From NCBI GenBank assembly GCA_050084985.1, contig JBITNC010000001.1, positions 87,606,001 through 87,670,000 on the forward strand: a stretch of 64,000 nucleotides of DNA. Direction: 5' to 3'. Source of the DNA: Nageia nagi. Taxonomy: Eukaryota > Pinophyta. Positions 36,253 through 49,092 of the stretch are shown piece after piece. Under the pieces are notes generated by a model that was given only the letters and a program-made list of their open reading frames with translations, was not told the DNA's origin and searched no databases. Numbering within the stretch: position 1 is the first letter of the stretch; every line of letters begins with the position of its first letter. A program made the translations under genes and the position numbers.

Positions 36253-38220
36253 TCTAGAGTTCAAAAATGTGTAAAATATTTTCCCACATGTGAAATATCT
36301 TTTCTGCACATACAAAATATCTTATCCATTGATAAAATCTTATTTGTATGCTAGGTTGAATGATAACTCACACATGATATAATAGTCTATAAATAGCTCT
36401 GGTTCTTTTATTTTAACTTATTCCCTTCTAGTTCCTGATATCTTATGGTAGTGCTTTTCTCTATTGTTAGAGTTATCTTTCATGTGTTAATGTATGCACA
36501 ACAAGAAAAGAGTTTCTAGAATCTATCACCATGTGATGCTACAAATTTTATCCTTGCCTTATTTAATTAAATATTAAAATAAATCACTCCAAAAAGAGAA
36601 TTGGATGTATCTTTTCCACCTATTTAGGAATAATATTTCAAATGATAATTAAAAATAGCTTAAAACACTATCTAGAACATGAAGAAATATTTTGTAGTGA
36701 CAACCTAAAGATGTTTGTAATTATTATTCAAATATGGTAAACAAATAATAATTTTTATGGTTTAATTTATTTTAAATAAAAATTTTATGGTCATAAATAT
36801 CATATATATTTTATTCTTTTTATGTTATTAATTTACATAACAACAAATTTAGCATTTCCTTTGAAATACTATTCTTGAATTAAAAAAAAAAGAATAATAT
36901 TTGAAGATTTTACCCTACTGGTGCATTGTTGACTTGCCTAGAATAACCCTCAAATGAAGATGAGTTCCTTACTTTCCCTAAGTTAAACAACTTAAATGTG
37001 ACATCATCTTCCATGGTGGAAAGTACATAGGGGATAGAAGACCACCACTTTTGCCTTACACCTTTAGTTCAAAAGCTTGAACCCATTTAGAAGACAAAAC
37101 AATTGATGCATTGGAGAAGCAACACAAGTTTCTTTCTAGAAAGATATTAATAGATTAATATAATTATATGCTAATTTATAGTCAATAATATTATGTAATG
37201 TATTAAATATTAATCATTCAATGTAAATATAAATTTTTAATACAAAATTAAAACTTTGGTTTTAAAAATTTATATGCGACTAAGTCATTTTTATAAATCA
37301 CCTCCAACCTACAAGTTTTTGTGTTTTTTTTTTTTGAAATTATCCAATAAAAAAAACAACATTTTTTCAAATGTGACCCAATTTTCTACTTCACCAAGTT
37401 CCACATCACAATGATCTTATAAATCTATCTTATTGTAAATCTCTTAAAATTTACCATGAACCCTAGTAAAGATAATTTACAAAATGGAAAAATAAGAAGT
37501 GCATCTCACTAATGATAAAGTTTAAAAATAGTAATAACAAAAAGGAAAGCAATGCCCCAATTAAGAAGGAGAAAAAAGCAATGTCCAATGTTGAAAAGGA
37601 TTAGGAAAATAATGAAACCAATTTGAATAAAACATCATAGAGAAAGTATACCCACTTCCAAGAAAGCCTCATTTCATTAGACTAAAAAAGGCTTTTAGGG
37701 ATGGTTTTAAATTATCACATATCATTTTTTTCAATGGTTATCTTACCATCTTCTATGAGCTTGCTACCAAAAGTTCCCTCTATACAGTAGTAGCTACATA
37801 CCATTTGTATATGGCACCCAAAATTCCTTCTAATATCATATAGAGATGATTACAAATTATCACTCTATTAACCAATACAAGTGGTAATAACCACCCTTGA
37901 ACTCACCTCATTATATTCTAAAAGTGTTGGTGTTAGCCTCTACTTTATGGATATATGTGGCAATTTTAATCTGCCACATAATTATCATAGTTTTAAAAAA
38001 CATGGGCATAGCCTGGAAACATTCTTCCAAATGGAAGAATGTTTCAAAGCTACACTTTCCTAGGTTATCTAATGCATCCAAGCTCAATTATAGTGAGCCT
38101 AATTATGATGCTAGCCATGGACTCCCAAAGCATGTCCCAATAGACCTAACTAGTATATATATGCAAATGATGTAAGATAAGAGCATGTTCATGATCCAAT
38201 TGCACCAACAAATATTGTTC
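36253..38220. other. Gene-poor stretch with one promoter-like site
   Basis: A TATA-like site (TATAAATAGCTC, 36388) lies in sequence reminiscent of an LTR U3/R junction, but no LTR edges are seen. Two overlapping open frames at 37881-38175 have no recognised content. The rest is A+T rich and featureless. Confidence 0.4.
36388..36396 (+). promoter_or_regulatory. TATA-like site, possible solo LTR
   Basis: TATAAATAG followed by CTCTGG, similar in form to the LTR TATA boxes of element 1. Supported only by the motif. Confidence 0.3.
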
Positions 38221-38352
38221 ATGATCAAGTACAACATATATGATATAAAAAGATCCAAATTACATTGATATATATTATTAAATGATCTAATTATACCATA
38301 TTGGTCTGAAATGATGCTATTATACCATGTGATATGAATTAACAAGTGCACC
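38221..38352. repeat. Degenerate tandem repeat, left part of array split by element 3
   Basis: Units of roughly 80-90 bases share ATGATCTAATTATACCATAT and GAAATGATGCTATTATACCAT. The same phrases continue right of element 3, so the array was one block before insertion. Confidence 0.65.
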
Positions 38353-38357
38353 ATATG
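38353..38357. repeat. Target site duplication of element 3, left copy (ATATG)
   Basis: ATATG directly precedes the TGTTATAAC start of the left LTR and is repeated at 45030-45034. Confidence 0.8.
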
Positions 38358-39065
38358 TGTTATAACTAAAATAATAATTCTTAGGGTTATTCATAGAATA
38401 ATTAAATTCTCTGATTAACTATGAAAAGTAAGAAATAAATGACATGAAAGATGATAATGATCTACTTGACCTTGACCTATCAAAGCTAGATTAATGAAAT
38501 ATACAAACCTATACTTTACTTATGATAATGAATGGAGGTGAAATTCCATCAAAAGACAACTTACCTGAAACATGAAGCCACCTATCTAACCTCAACCTAG
38601 CGATGGTGCCAAAAACCCAATGATAGTTCCTAGTTATTATTCCATAATACCTTCCCCTTTCACTCAATGTCATCATTCCACCTTCAATATGTCAAATCTT
38701 GATCATGAAGGAATTAAAGATTTCAAAAATATAGAGCTTAGAGTATAACAAAATCCAAAATGATAGGTGGTGTTTAGAAACATCGATCAAGATTGACATA
38801 AGTATATTGCCACCTATCAAAGATCAAGATTATTTCAATCATGTCATATCATATATTTGATCATGCACAACCCCTCACCTTTATAGAAAATAGGTTTTGT
38901 GCTAAAGCTCCTCCTTAGGCTTATTATAATGTCAAGATGACCTATTGCCACAAAATATAAAGGTATATGAGAGTGGACATAATATTTATTTAATAAATTA
39001 AATAAATTATTTCAAATATATAAAAATATCTTAATTAAATCAAAATTCCTTTTTAGTTATTAACA
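38358..39065 (-). repeat. Element 3, 3' LTR (708 bp, left)
   Basis: It begins TGTTATAAC and ends ATTAACA on the plus strand, the perfect TG...CA form. It aligns along its length with 44332-45029. Confidence 0.9.
38880..38885 (-). promoter_or_regulatory. Minus-strand TATA box in element 3 left LTR
   Basis: Read on the minus strand: CTATAAAGGTGAGGGG. The matching site in the other LTR is at 44836-44841, which supports function and leftward transcription. Confidence 0.55.
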
Positions 39066-39078
39066 GATACCCCACTTT
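39066..39078 (-). promoter_or_regulatory. Polypurine tract of element 3
   Basis: On the minus strand AAAGTGGGGTATC lies directly before the 3' LTR, the expected plus-strand primer. This agrees with the minus orientation of gag. Confidence 0.7.
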
Positions 39079-41325
39079 GAATATGTTTTGATTCTTTTGA
39101 GATAAAAGAAAATCAAAGCATGAATTCAAATTATAATAAGAAAAGTAAGAAGATACTTCCTAAAATACTATGACATGGAGACAGCTTTGGATGCCCCATT
39201 TTTCATTTATGTTATACCTCTCTTTGACATGGTTGCAACATTATGAACCTCTCATCATAGGATAAATCCAAAAGAAAAAGGTACCTAAAAAAGAACTTAG
39301 ACAAGAAACATTTTATGCAATATATATCTCAAATATCATCATGATATGTAAAGTATGATAAGTGATAAGAAAGCAAACCTATACTTGTTGAATTACCCAC
39401 CAAGATGAACATGATAAGTAGTTTAGATTGATCAACTTAGTTTTCCAAGCCACCATGTTACCATGGATTTTGATATGAATGACCTTCCTTACAAAGGCAC
39501 CAAATGAGAAGATTGACCCTTCCTTATAAAGGTGTCAAATGATAAGGTTGACCCTTCCTTATAAAGGCAATCAAATGATAAGAATGATTAGTTTGGTTTC
39601 CTAAGCCACCATGTTGCCATGGATTTTATTTTTATAAGAGTACCCTTCCTTACAAAGGTGATCAATGATAAGCAATAATATGATATAAACAACATTGTTA
39701 ACCAAATATTTTGGTATGATAAGCATAAATTTAAGAATTATAGACAACATTTTGATAAACATGCATTTGAGCAAGTCAATATTTTGATAAGCAATATTTT
39801 AAGCAAAATATGATAAACAAAATAAGCAACATGTACTTAAAAAGTAGTGCAATTTTGTAATGCAACATGTACAAATAAGCAACAATGTTCATTGATAAAT
39901 AATTGACAAGATATGAAATCTAGCATTTGATAGATAATTTTTATTTTGACATAACAATTTTATCTAAAATATTTGAGCAATACATAGTGATACATCTAGT
40001 ATTGATATGTATTTTATGTCATGAAAAAGCATGGAAAGAGAATTTTTAAAACAGTTTTTACAATTTTGTCAAACATGAAATGGAAAATGAAATTTCCATT
40101 AACTTTGTGAGCAATAAAATGAAAAGTAAGCATTTTTTTTACATTTAAGCATATGAACACTAAACAAAAAAGAAATCACATGTTAATATATCACTTTAAC
40201 CTATTAGCATTGTTAGGAATGTGGCGGTGTCTCTAGGTTAAGGAAGAATTTTGCAAAAAAGGAGAAGTACATCAATTTTATGCCATCTCCATAAAGGGAA
40301 AAAGGGCAACAACTTTAAAGATCATAGCAAGTAAACAAAATTTGATGATCATTTCATTTCAATTTTGAGTAGTTTTCCCCAAAGGGGATTTTTTGATACT
40401 TTACATTTTATTACATGAAATGATAAATAAATTTATTGCATGCATAAGAAGTGCAAAATTTAGGCATGAAATTTGACACAAAATGGTAACATGAACCCAA
40501 TGTCAGTGCTAGAAGGGAGCAACTTTGCTCAAATAGAGGCATAGAGGGATGTCAAGCAAAGAAAAAAAGATGTGCGAGTGACTAGTTAACAAAAAAAAAG
40601 AGGTTCAATTTAGGGCAATCAATAATATTTAGCAAGGAATTTAGAAAAAATATTTTCAATTTGGTTTTAAATAGGTGGAATTAGGTTTCATTTGTGCATT
40701 CTAAATTTAGTGATTGGAGCTCTAGGACACAAGGCTCTATGTGTTCTATTTGGAGATATTATAGTTTGTTGTAGGATTGTTATTGCATGGATTGGGGATA
40801 TGGTGCATTGGATTACTTCTCAATAGGGCCATCGGTTGTTAGTTATTTATTCCTCATCTAAGGTACATTAGGTACAAAAAATTCTTTCATATTCTTGATT
40901 TCTATAATATTCTTACAAGTTTTTATCATGTTTGAAATTTTTTTGAAACATAAAGGTAAAAATGTATGGCTAAGTTTTGACATGCATGGAGGGAAACAAG
41001 ATAGAAATTTACCATACAATCAAGGTTAAGGCTAATGGGTATTGTAAGTTTTTAAAAAATAAGGGGTAAAATGAGGTAGTTTTGCTAGGTTTTTAGCATC
41101 ACTACTATGATCAAATTTGCATAAAAATATGAAAATGATATTTGTATAGACTCATGGACATGCATATATTCATAATTTATGAAAAATACAACACAAAAAA
41201 TGAGGAGCATAATGAAAATCATATATTTTAAGTTTTTTGGACTTTTTAAGTGTTAACTTTTTACATTTTTTCCATATTCCATGTTACTAATACACTTCAT
41301 GTTTGACCTAGGTCTTCATGTTTGA
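39079..41325. other. Element 3 non-coding 3' region
   Basis: No coding content was recognised in 2.2 kb. It includes the short tandem repeat near 39.5 kb and long A+T-rich stretches. Confidence 0.5.
39440..39670. repeat. Short tandem repeats within a 154-bp direct duplication
   Basis: Three head-to-tail units of about 34-35 bases (GACCCTTCCTTATAAAGG and variants) start at 39481, 39515 and 39550, with a fourth at 39640. The block AAGCCACCATGTT before them recurs 154 bases later near 39603. Confidence 0.75.
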
Positions 41326-42475
41326 CCTAGGTGCAAGATCGAGCATACCTTATGTGATGCAAGCCATGGAGTACAACCATGGATGTGTTCATAGAATTTA
41401 TACTAATTCTAGATGAGAGGGGATGACTAGAGGCATTTGGTCTCATCCACTTGAGGGGAATCATGCAGATCCCATGCAATAAGTATTTCTTGATTGCCCT
41501 CATGGAGCATTGGTGTGATGACACAACATGTTCCACCTTGCCATTAGTGATATGACTATCACCCTCATTGATATCCATTGCCTTCTATGGGTACCCATGA
41601 AGGATACATTGATACAATGGAGAGCTAAACTTTACTAGGTTCTTCATGTTGTATGTAATGATTCTTATTGATATGATCATGTGTAGTGATAATAACCATG
41701 TGTGCTTCCATATAGGGTCCATTTTGATCATGAAAATATATGCCTTCACGAGGAGAGATATGCATGGGCACCCTATATTTTGGCCATGTTATACAAGAAT
41801 CTTCATAGCTTTGTGTTTGTGAAGAAGTGAGGTAGGATCATGGTCCATTCATTTATTCTTTAGGCCTAGGCATACAAGCATACCAATGTGGCTCATACTT
41901 ATCTTCCTATGGTTACATGGGTGGACATGCCCCATTGGTTTAGGTGGTAGACAACATAGTGAGTAGGGATGACTTAAAGAGTTGAGCAATGCAGGAGGTT
42001 GTTAGATCTTATGGATGACATAGACTTAGTATGGGACTCCTATTTTGATTTACTAGTTTGGAAGGAGTTGGATGATGAGCTATCATGGAGTATGAATCCA
42101 TGTCATACTTTAGGATCATAGGTAAGTAATTGAGTTCTACCATCTAGATCAAGTTCTAAGATAGTTCAACATGAATCAACATATACTAGTGTTGAGGGTG
42201 TGGTTGACTATGGCTAGTATCATTGCTATTAAGAGATTCCACTAAGAATGATGGATGTACTAGCATGGAGTTCAAAGTGGGTTGTATCAAAGGATCATGC
42301 CCCAAGGTTTGCACACCATTTCATCAACATATCCTAAGTACATCTAATGGTGAGATGAGGCTTGTGCCATTAGGCCTCAAGAATAAGGAGGGGGATGAGG
42401 AGGAGGGGAAGGAAGAGGGGATGAGGAGGAGATAAATATGGTGGGGGAGGAGGAGGGGGATGAAACTTGTTATAC
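41326..42475 (+). pseudogene. Plant mobile domain (PMD) frame, antisense in element 3
   Basis: The plus strand carries the PMD pattern across frameshifts: LEAFGLIHLRGIMQIP, then YFLIALMEHWCDDT, then SDMTITLIDIHCLLWVPMKG (about 41530-41590), and later LYKNLHSFVFVKK and an AXAYKHTNVAHTYLP block near 41880. This matches PF10536 blocks (LISALVERW, GEMTITLEDV, LLQLWAYEHI). The domain is found in MAIN/MAIL proteins and, widely, inside plant transposons. The end is Glu/Gly/Arg rich (42390-42470). It is oriented opposite to gag of the same element, as with the PMD remnant at 5.2-7.1 kb. Broken by stops and at least two frameshifts. Confidence 0.7.
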
Positions 42476-42559
42476 TACCTATATGAATTTCTCAACTACC
42501 AAACTTCTATATCATCATGGCTGATACAAGCTATCATTTTGACTTCTAGTTTATGGTGA

Positions 42560-44224
42560 TGGTTACTTCTAGGTTTATCAAGAGAAGCATATTAAAGTTG
42601 GATTCATGTGACCTAGATGTTCATTCAAGGCTTTGTGATGGGCCTTTTTATTGATCATTTCATCTATAAGTTTATCATATGGGTAGTCTTGGAAATATAA
42701 GAAGTCACATCTACAATATTGTAACAAGGCTCAAAAAAGAACATGCTTCTTTTCTTTGGAGGGGGATTGGAACTTGGTTGGCTACTTTCGACCACTCAAT
42801 AAAGAACTCACTAATAAATTGGCCTTGCTTATTTTTTAGGTTATATATGTCTAAAGGAGATGGTTCTTTTGTTATGAATAAAAGATATTGATCCAAAAGC
42901 ATTTAATAACATCATCAAAACATGTAATACTCTCATTAGGAAGATTAGTAAACCATATGAACAATTCCACTTTTAATATAAGAGGAAATAATTTATCTAA
43001 CAAGTCATCATAATTTTAAAAGGAAACAGCCCCTAAGTGATACCTTTGCAAATGAACTTAAGTATTGAAATGATCATCAAATATAGTAAATATTACCTCT
43101 TTATCATACCTTCTCTTGTGGATGCGATGGTAAAAGGGGATATCACTACCTATTGGAATTGTAGGTGTAACTATGTTGATACATGCCATGATGGAATCCT
43201 TCTATTTATTTAGCTCTAGAAATTTTTATAGTGCATCATTTGGAGGTATAGGTGATAATGGTCCATCTATATTTATGTTATTTTCCTTTTCTAAACCTAC
43301 AAAAAGCCAAAATGATGAACTTTTTCATGTTCTAAAGTTCTTACCAAATTGTTGACCAAATTATTTTGATATTTAGTTCAAGAATGTTGTATTCCAAGGT
43401 TCAAAACTTTAATTCTCTATTAAGGATATCAAAGTTTGCATCTGACCAACCTAGTCTTCATCTGATTCCAAATGTTATTGTTAAATCAGGTTCATCTATT
43501 CAAGATTTAGGAATGTATGTTTGTTGCGATGCTTCATTTTTTGAGATATCAATAATGTATTCTTCATTAATGTTATCTTCAAAATTTTCATCTTAGTGAT
43601 ATGATTATGATAGGATAATAGAGTGGTGGCACTAGGTCTAGCATCATCATGGGGGTTATGTAATATACTAAGGGTTTGATTCAAAATCTAGGGTTAAGGG
43701 ATAGTATTAGGAATAAGAAATTACAACAAGGGAATATGGGAGGGTTCAAAGTACTTGTAATCCTATCGATAAGGGGTTAAGGTAATATCTTATTTAGATT
43801 GTTAGATCATCTACCTTTCTTTAGTATATTCAAGATCATAATTAGGGTAGAACTTAAGAGCTATTTGACTTTTGTATTGACTTCTTGTAAATTTTGAACT
43901 AGAAAAGGAAGATATTGTTTAGCAACTAACAATTTTTGACCTTATGGAATAGAAATTTTTTTAGTGATTACCTCTAAGGCATTGGGTGGAATCTCATCAA
44001 GGTTTTCTTGATTACTTTATGCTTCTTTTTTAGCTATGTGGCTACAATCTTTTGAAGAGTTATCATATTCATCATGTTATCATATTCATCATGTAAGTGT
44101 AATATTTGTACTCTTTCAATTTATCTTCTAAGCATTTGGCATAATTCTTGAATTTTATAGTCTTCTTTATGGGAATAATAAGACATTCAGGGTTTTCAAG
44201 ATCTCTAGCAATGGGTGTATCCAT
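42560..44224 (-). pseudogene. Element 3 gag
   Basis: The start Met is at 44222-44224 (MDTPIARDLENPECLIIPI), 108 bases inside the 5' LTR. After decay in the middle, the C-terminal half is clear: IPFYHRIHKRRYDKEV, WFTNLPNESITCFDDV, then an open run 42711-42902 with DIYNLKNKQGQFISEFFIEW and VANQVPIPLQRKEACSFLS. This is the Ty3/gypsy gag pattern (LYNLKQK...ESFxEFxxRWR). No zinc knuckle was found. It is the only retroviral-type protein seen in this element. Confidence 0.75.
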
Positions 44225-44331
44225 TTATGAAACACTTTAAAATGGAGATTTTTCCTATGTAAAACCCTAGGGTTTCAACTCAATTAGTGAAGGATAATGC
44301 GATGTATCAAAAATAATTCAAGTTCATCAAT

Positions 44332-45029
44332 TGTTATAACTAAAATAATAATTATTAGGGTTATTTATAGAATAATTAAATTCTACAATTAACTATGAAA
44401 ATTAAAAAATTGATGACATGAAAGATGATAATGATCAACTTGACCTTGACCTATTAAAACTAGACTAATAAAAGATACAAACTTTACTTTACCTGTGTCA
44501 ATGAATGGAGGTAAAATTTTATTAAAAGAGGACAAATGATGAGCTTTCCTAAAATATGGAGCCACCAATCCTACCTCAACCTAGCGATAGTTCTTGATTA
44601 CCATTCCAAATGCTTTTTCCTTTTGCTCAACATTATCATCCTAGCTTCAATGTGCTTAAATTTTGATCATGAAGGGATGAAAGAGCATAGGAATATAGAG
44701 CTTAGAATATAACAAAATCCAAATATGATAGGTGGCATTTAAAAATACTAGTTAAGATTACACAAGTATATTACCACCTATTAAGGATTCAGATTATGTC
44801 ATGTCATATCTTTGATCATGCACAACCCCTCCACCTTTATAGGTAATAGGTCTAGTGCTAAGGCTCCTCCTTAGGCTTATTGTAATGTCAAGATGACCTG
44901 TTACCACTAAAACATAAAGGTATATGAGAGTGAAATGGAAAAGAGCATTTATTTAATAAATTAATTTATTATTTTAAATATTTAAAAAGTTATTTTAATT
45001 AAATCAAAGTTTCTTTTTAGGTGTTAGTA
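44332..45029 (-). repeat. Element 3, 5' LTR (698 bp, right)
   Basis: It matches the left LTR from TGTTATAAC to a mutated end TTAGTA (left copy TTAACA). The edge was set by the alignment together with the ATATG duplication. Confidence 0.87.
44836..44841 (-). promoter_or_regulatory. Minus-strand TATA box in element 3 right LTR
   Basis: On the minus strand CCTATAAAGGTGGAGGGG; upstream of gag by about 0.6 kb, and conserved in the other LTR. Confidence 0.6.
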
Positions 45030-45034
45030 ATATG
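45030..45034. repeat. Target site duplication of element 3, right copy (ATATG)
   Basis: Identical to 38353-38357. It assumes the right LTR ends at 45029 with CA mutated to TA. Confidence 0.75.
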
Positions 45035-45235
45035 ATATAAAATGTTCTAATTACACCATATTTGTTTGAAATGATGCTACTATAACATATAATATGAAAT
45101 AAATAAGTGCACAATATGATATTAAATGATATAAATATATCATATAGTTTGAAACAATGCAACTATACCATATGATATAAATATATAACAACATATGATA
45201 AGAAATTGATTTAAGTACACCATATGGTCAGGAAT
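45035..45235. repeat. Degenerate tandem repeat, right part of array split by element 3
   Basis: It continues the units seen at 38221-38352: ATATAAAATGTTCTAATTAC, GAAATGATGCTACTATAAC, and two shorter, more diverged copies ending near 45225. Confidence 0.65.
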
Positions 45236-48200
45236 GATAAGTTGGCAAAAACATGTTTGTAATACTTAGTAACTATTCAACTTAAAAATTTAATTATTAT
45301 GTTATCTTATCTCAATTTACAAGAACCAAGTATAAATATCATATCATACATCTTGTGAGATAAATATTGGGCCTTGTGTATTGTTTCACATTTTGCATAC
45401 ATGTTTATCAGGAAGTCACAACCACAATATTCAAGGTAAAATCATTTTCAACTACTCTTTGATGGAAGTCACAATATTCGATTTACAAGTACCATGTAGA
45501 AACATCCACACACTTAAGAAGCACTTTTTGAAAAATTGAAATGGAACATAAACTATAGATAGTATAAAATATGGAAGATACATGATGTAGACATAGTTTC
45601 ATGGATTGCAATGTGTAAGACATATGATGCAAACATAGTTTCATATCATATGTCATAATTTATTTATATAGAGGTTCTAATACAGGCCAAGAAATGAAGG
45701 AACCCATAACACACCATTATTTTCATCTCATCATTTTGTATATATAACAAGATATCCACTTGGGAACCATATATTTTTTCTATGTTTGGCTATGTATTAT
45801 ATAGTCAGAAAAGGAGCCCACATCATGTTCCATTATTTTTGGGCACTTGAAATGTTTTCATCATTTAGAGTTTTTCAAGCTAATAGGTTAAGGAAGAGGT
45901 ACATTTAGATCATTTTATATCATACATATAGTGCACTTGCATTTTGTGTATTGGAAATACCAAAGAGATGAGGCTAGACAGATGAGGGGAGACATGGTGA
46001 GACTAGAGGAGATGAGAGAGTGAGACATGGTATAAGGTATTTTTCTTCATCTTACATGCCTATGTCAATAGGAAGAAATCATTTCAGATCATATGGTGTA
46101 GTTGTAATTTCATCATCATATTGCAAACTATATAATTTTAATCTATAGTTTAAGTATCCAAGTTGGTTGTGTCATAAAATTATGAACAAAGCTAAAGCAT
46201 AATGGTGATATATCATTTGAGAGCTTGTAAATGTATTGAGCCCTAACTTTTCTAATTCATTATGTTTTTTATAGTTATCTAGGAGAAAATACATCCAACC
46301 TATATATCTTGTTGCACTTATTATAGAGGTAAGCAACATAGCATATCAAATAGGATAATGTAGATAGATTTGTTAATATATAGCATCTATTAACAATTAT
46401 GTTTGTATCATTATCATACTTATCATAGTGGTTTCTCACAAGCCAATTCTTATAATCATGTCATTATTGTTTATAATTTTCAAGTGCAAAGAGAGCATCA
46501 AGTATGTCATTTTTCATAACTTGAAATACCTGTAACTTTCTAAGTTCCTAATGAATCATTATACATCATTATATCTAAGATGCAAAGATTTACATCAATA
46601 TAAATATAACCCAAATTATGTCAATAAAGCATATAAACATAAACATAAATATATTTATATTTATGTATTAACTATTACAGCATAAAAATATCTATACTTG
46701 TTTCTATTTTTGTGTCATTTACAAAAAGGATATCTACAAGTATAAACTTATTCTTGTTTTTTGGATCATTTGCAAAAATACATCCAATACATATAATACA
46801 ATAAGGATTTTATCTCCCCAATTTCAATAAAACCATGAATTAGTATTAATTATAAATCAATACTAAACCAATCATTGATGCAAAATGAATATGAGATCCC
46901 ACTTAGATGTTCTTCAAAGATTAAGAAAAAAGTATCAACATGAAACATTGCCTAAGGTTATTGTAAGAAAAAAAGGGTAAAAGTAATCATGATATGACAT
47001 CCCATTAAGCCATTATCTTAAATTATCTATCATGATAACATGCATATTATTATTTTCCATGAATTTATCATTACTTTAACCATACAATGGGAGAAATGCA
47101 TCATGCCAAAAATGCAATACAAATGTTTACACAAGGTTAGCCATGCACATATATACAAACATCATATTTCAACCCTTAAATTAACATATTTAAAGTTACT
47201 TGGGACTCTCAAAATTTGAAACCTTTATGTTCACAAATTGATTCCAAATAAATGATACCATAAATTATTTATTCATCAGGTCTAACCCTAGAATTATCAT
47301 TGATATAATAGCATATTACTCATCATTCCTATAAAAATTGGCTCATAATCATAAGGAAAATAGGAAAATAAGATATGGGTTAAACTTAAGAAAGTGTTAC
47401 ACCCATTTTCAAGTAATTACTCGTTATACCCTTATTAAAGAGGTAGAATCCAACCATTGTACTAGTAATGGTATTAGCATAAACCAAGAAATAATAAAAT
47501 CTCAAACTTTTACAACATACCCACCCTGTATTCAAGTTTCAAATAAAAATTAAGGCATAGAAAAGTTGGAATTACCACTTCAAAAATGACAAAGAGGAAA
47601 ACCATGTAGTCCTCAAAATGAAAGGTGAACTTAGTATAGCAAACATGAGTATCATCACACCATTCTCCAAAGTAATGATGCCTCCATATCCAACCCTGAT
47701 AGTCCCCTTTCATTGTAAAGGAAACCTTCTTTATATTCCCTATTGATAAGTTCCTTTGAAAAGGATAAATGCATCATATAATCAATCCGTTAGATAAAAC
47801 TCCATAATTTTTGATGCAATATTCTAAATAGATAGGATGAACACAATAAAAACTGGTAAGATGGGGGCTTAAATATTTGGAATCACCTCCATCCATCAAT
47901 AAACCTCATACCAAAAGATTTAAATGATATGAAAATCAATAATGATGGCATGTGCTAAGGTACCTCAGTGCCATCATTAGTCTCCCCTCTCCTCTCTTAT
48001 CTCACCAATGCATAAAATCCCCCTCTCTCTAACCCCTACCCTTGCTCTCATTTGTCTTCTTTCTCCTCTCTTTCTCAATGATAAAAACAAATACCCTCTA
48101 TCCTCCAACCTCTATGCTAAAAAAATTGAAATGAACCCCTAAGTCCTTGAACAACCATTTTTTTTTATTTTTTTCTCATTTTCTCGAGGGACGATTTTTT

Positions 48201-49092
48201 GTTGCCCTAAAAATATTTTTGTGGGTGGGTAAAAACCATCCAACAAAACTACCACTTAATCAAAAAATAGAGGTAATTAAAAATTATCACAAAAAAACCC
48301 CTCATAATGCCCACCCTAAAGCCCTTTTTTGGTCTATTGGTTTCATACTAAACACTCTAGTTGAGGTAAATATCATTGAATCACCACCTACAAAAGAATG
48401 CAAATTACCCATGGGTTTAAATGGATGCTAAAAGACTTATCATATTTCATCTTATATGGATATAGGTTTGTGGGAATTATGTAGTTTTCACTGAAATATT
48501 TTCCATATAATGAAACAAAATCGTAAACTTTAAGATATTATTCAAAACCTAATTGATAAAAAGGCCATTTCATTTGATGATGAGGTCTAAAATACTTAGC
48601 AAATTTACAAAAAACATAACTCATATTTATCCTCAAAACTAAATATTAAGGATATTAATAAATCACTTCTAAATTATGAATTTATTGGAAAAATAGGTTC
48701 AAATATTATTGAATTGGTTATAAATAATTAAAAGGGGATATTTTTGAATTCATGATTAGTTTAGAAGCAATTTCAATTCATAAATTGGTAATAAAATATA
48801 TCAATATCAATAGGTTGGGTTAGCAATCCTAATAAGTATGGGATTATATCATAAAAAAATCATATTCAAAATATTCATCAAATATAATTCCATAAAGTAC
48901 TTTATCAAGTTTTGATATTGAAAATAGATTTTTCTTTTCTTTGTTCACTTATTTGCAAGTTTTTGATATATATTTTTATATTCTTTTTAAATTTCTCTCT
49001 TTATGATCAACTATACCTTTATTTGATATGATTTTTTATCTTTGATGATATTTTCTTTTCTTCACTCTTATTTTATAAAATATAAAAAAAAA
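45236..49092. other. Gene-poor stretch
   Basis: No intact gene. Near 45575-45640 two copies of GATGTAGACATAGTTTCATG / GATGCAAACATAGTTTCAT match a PPR phrase present at 49.1-49.8 kb and may be a shard of a PPR gene. A pyrimidine-rich run covers 47980-48075. Open frames at 47338-47553 (plus), 47510-47713 (minus) and 48147-48431 (plus) have no recognised content. Confidence 0.45.

Larger units (their letters stand above)
38358..45029 (-). mobile_element. Element 3: non-autonomous LTR retrotransposon with gag and antisense PMD (6.7 kb)
   Basis: Two LTRs of about 0.7 kb and a 5-bp target duplication ATATG bound the element. Orientation is minus: the gag start lies 108 bases inside the right LTR, the TATA boxes point left, and a polypurine tract abuts the left LTR. 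Between the LTRs only gag (minus) and a plant mobile domain frame (plus) were recognised; no protease, RT, RNase H or integrase was seen, so it probably relied on enzymes from another element. It interrupts a tandem-repeat array. All frames are broken. Confidence 0.85.

Noticed and set aside
37881-38175. Overlapping open frames in two plus-strand frames
   Set aside because: The two compete for the same DNA and neither has recognisable content.
44280-44331. Primer binding site for element 3
   Set aside because: The sequence inside the 5' LTR (minus strand TTTTTGATACATCGC) only vaguely resembles a TGGCGCC-type site; not enough to call.
45575-45640. PPR gene fragment
   Set aside because: The two short phrases match PPR wording seen at 49 kb, but the surrounding sequence gives no PPR unit, so it is mentioned only as a possible shard.
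47338-48431. Open frames 47338-47553, 47510-47713 and 48147-48431 as genes
   Set aside because: No family motif, no supporting neighbours, and lengths are within chance expectation.
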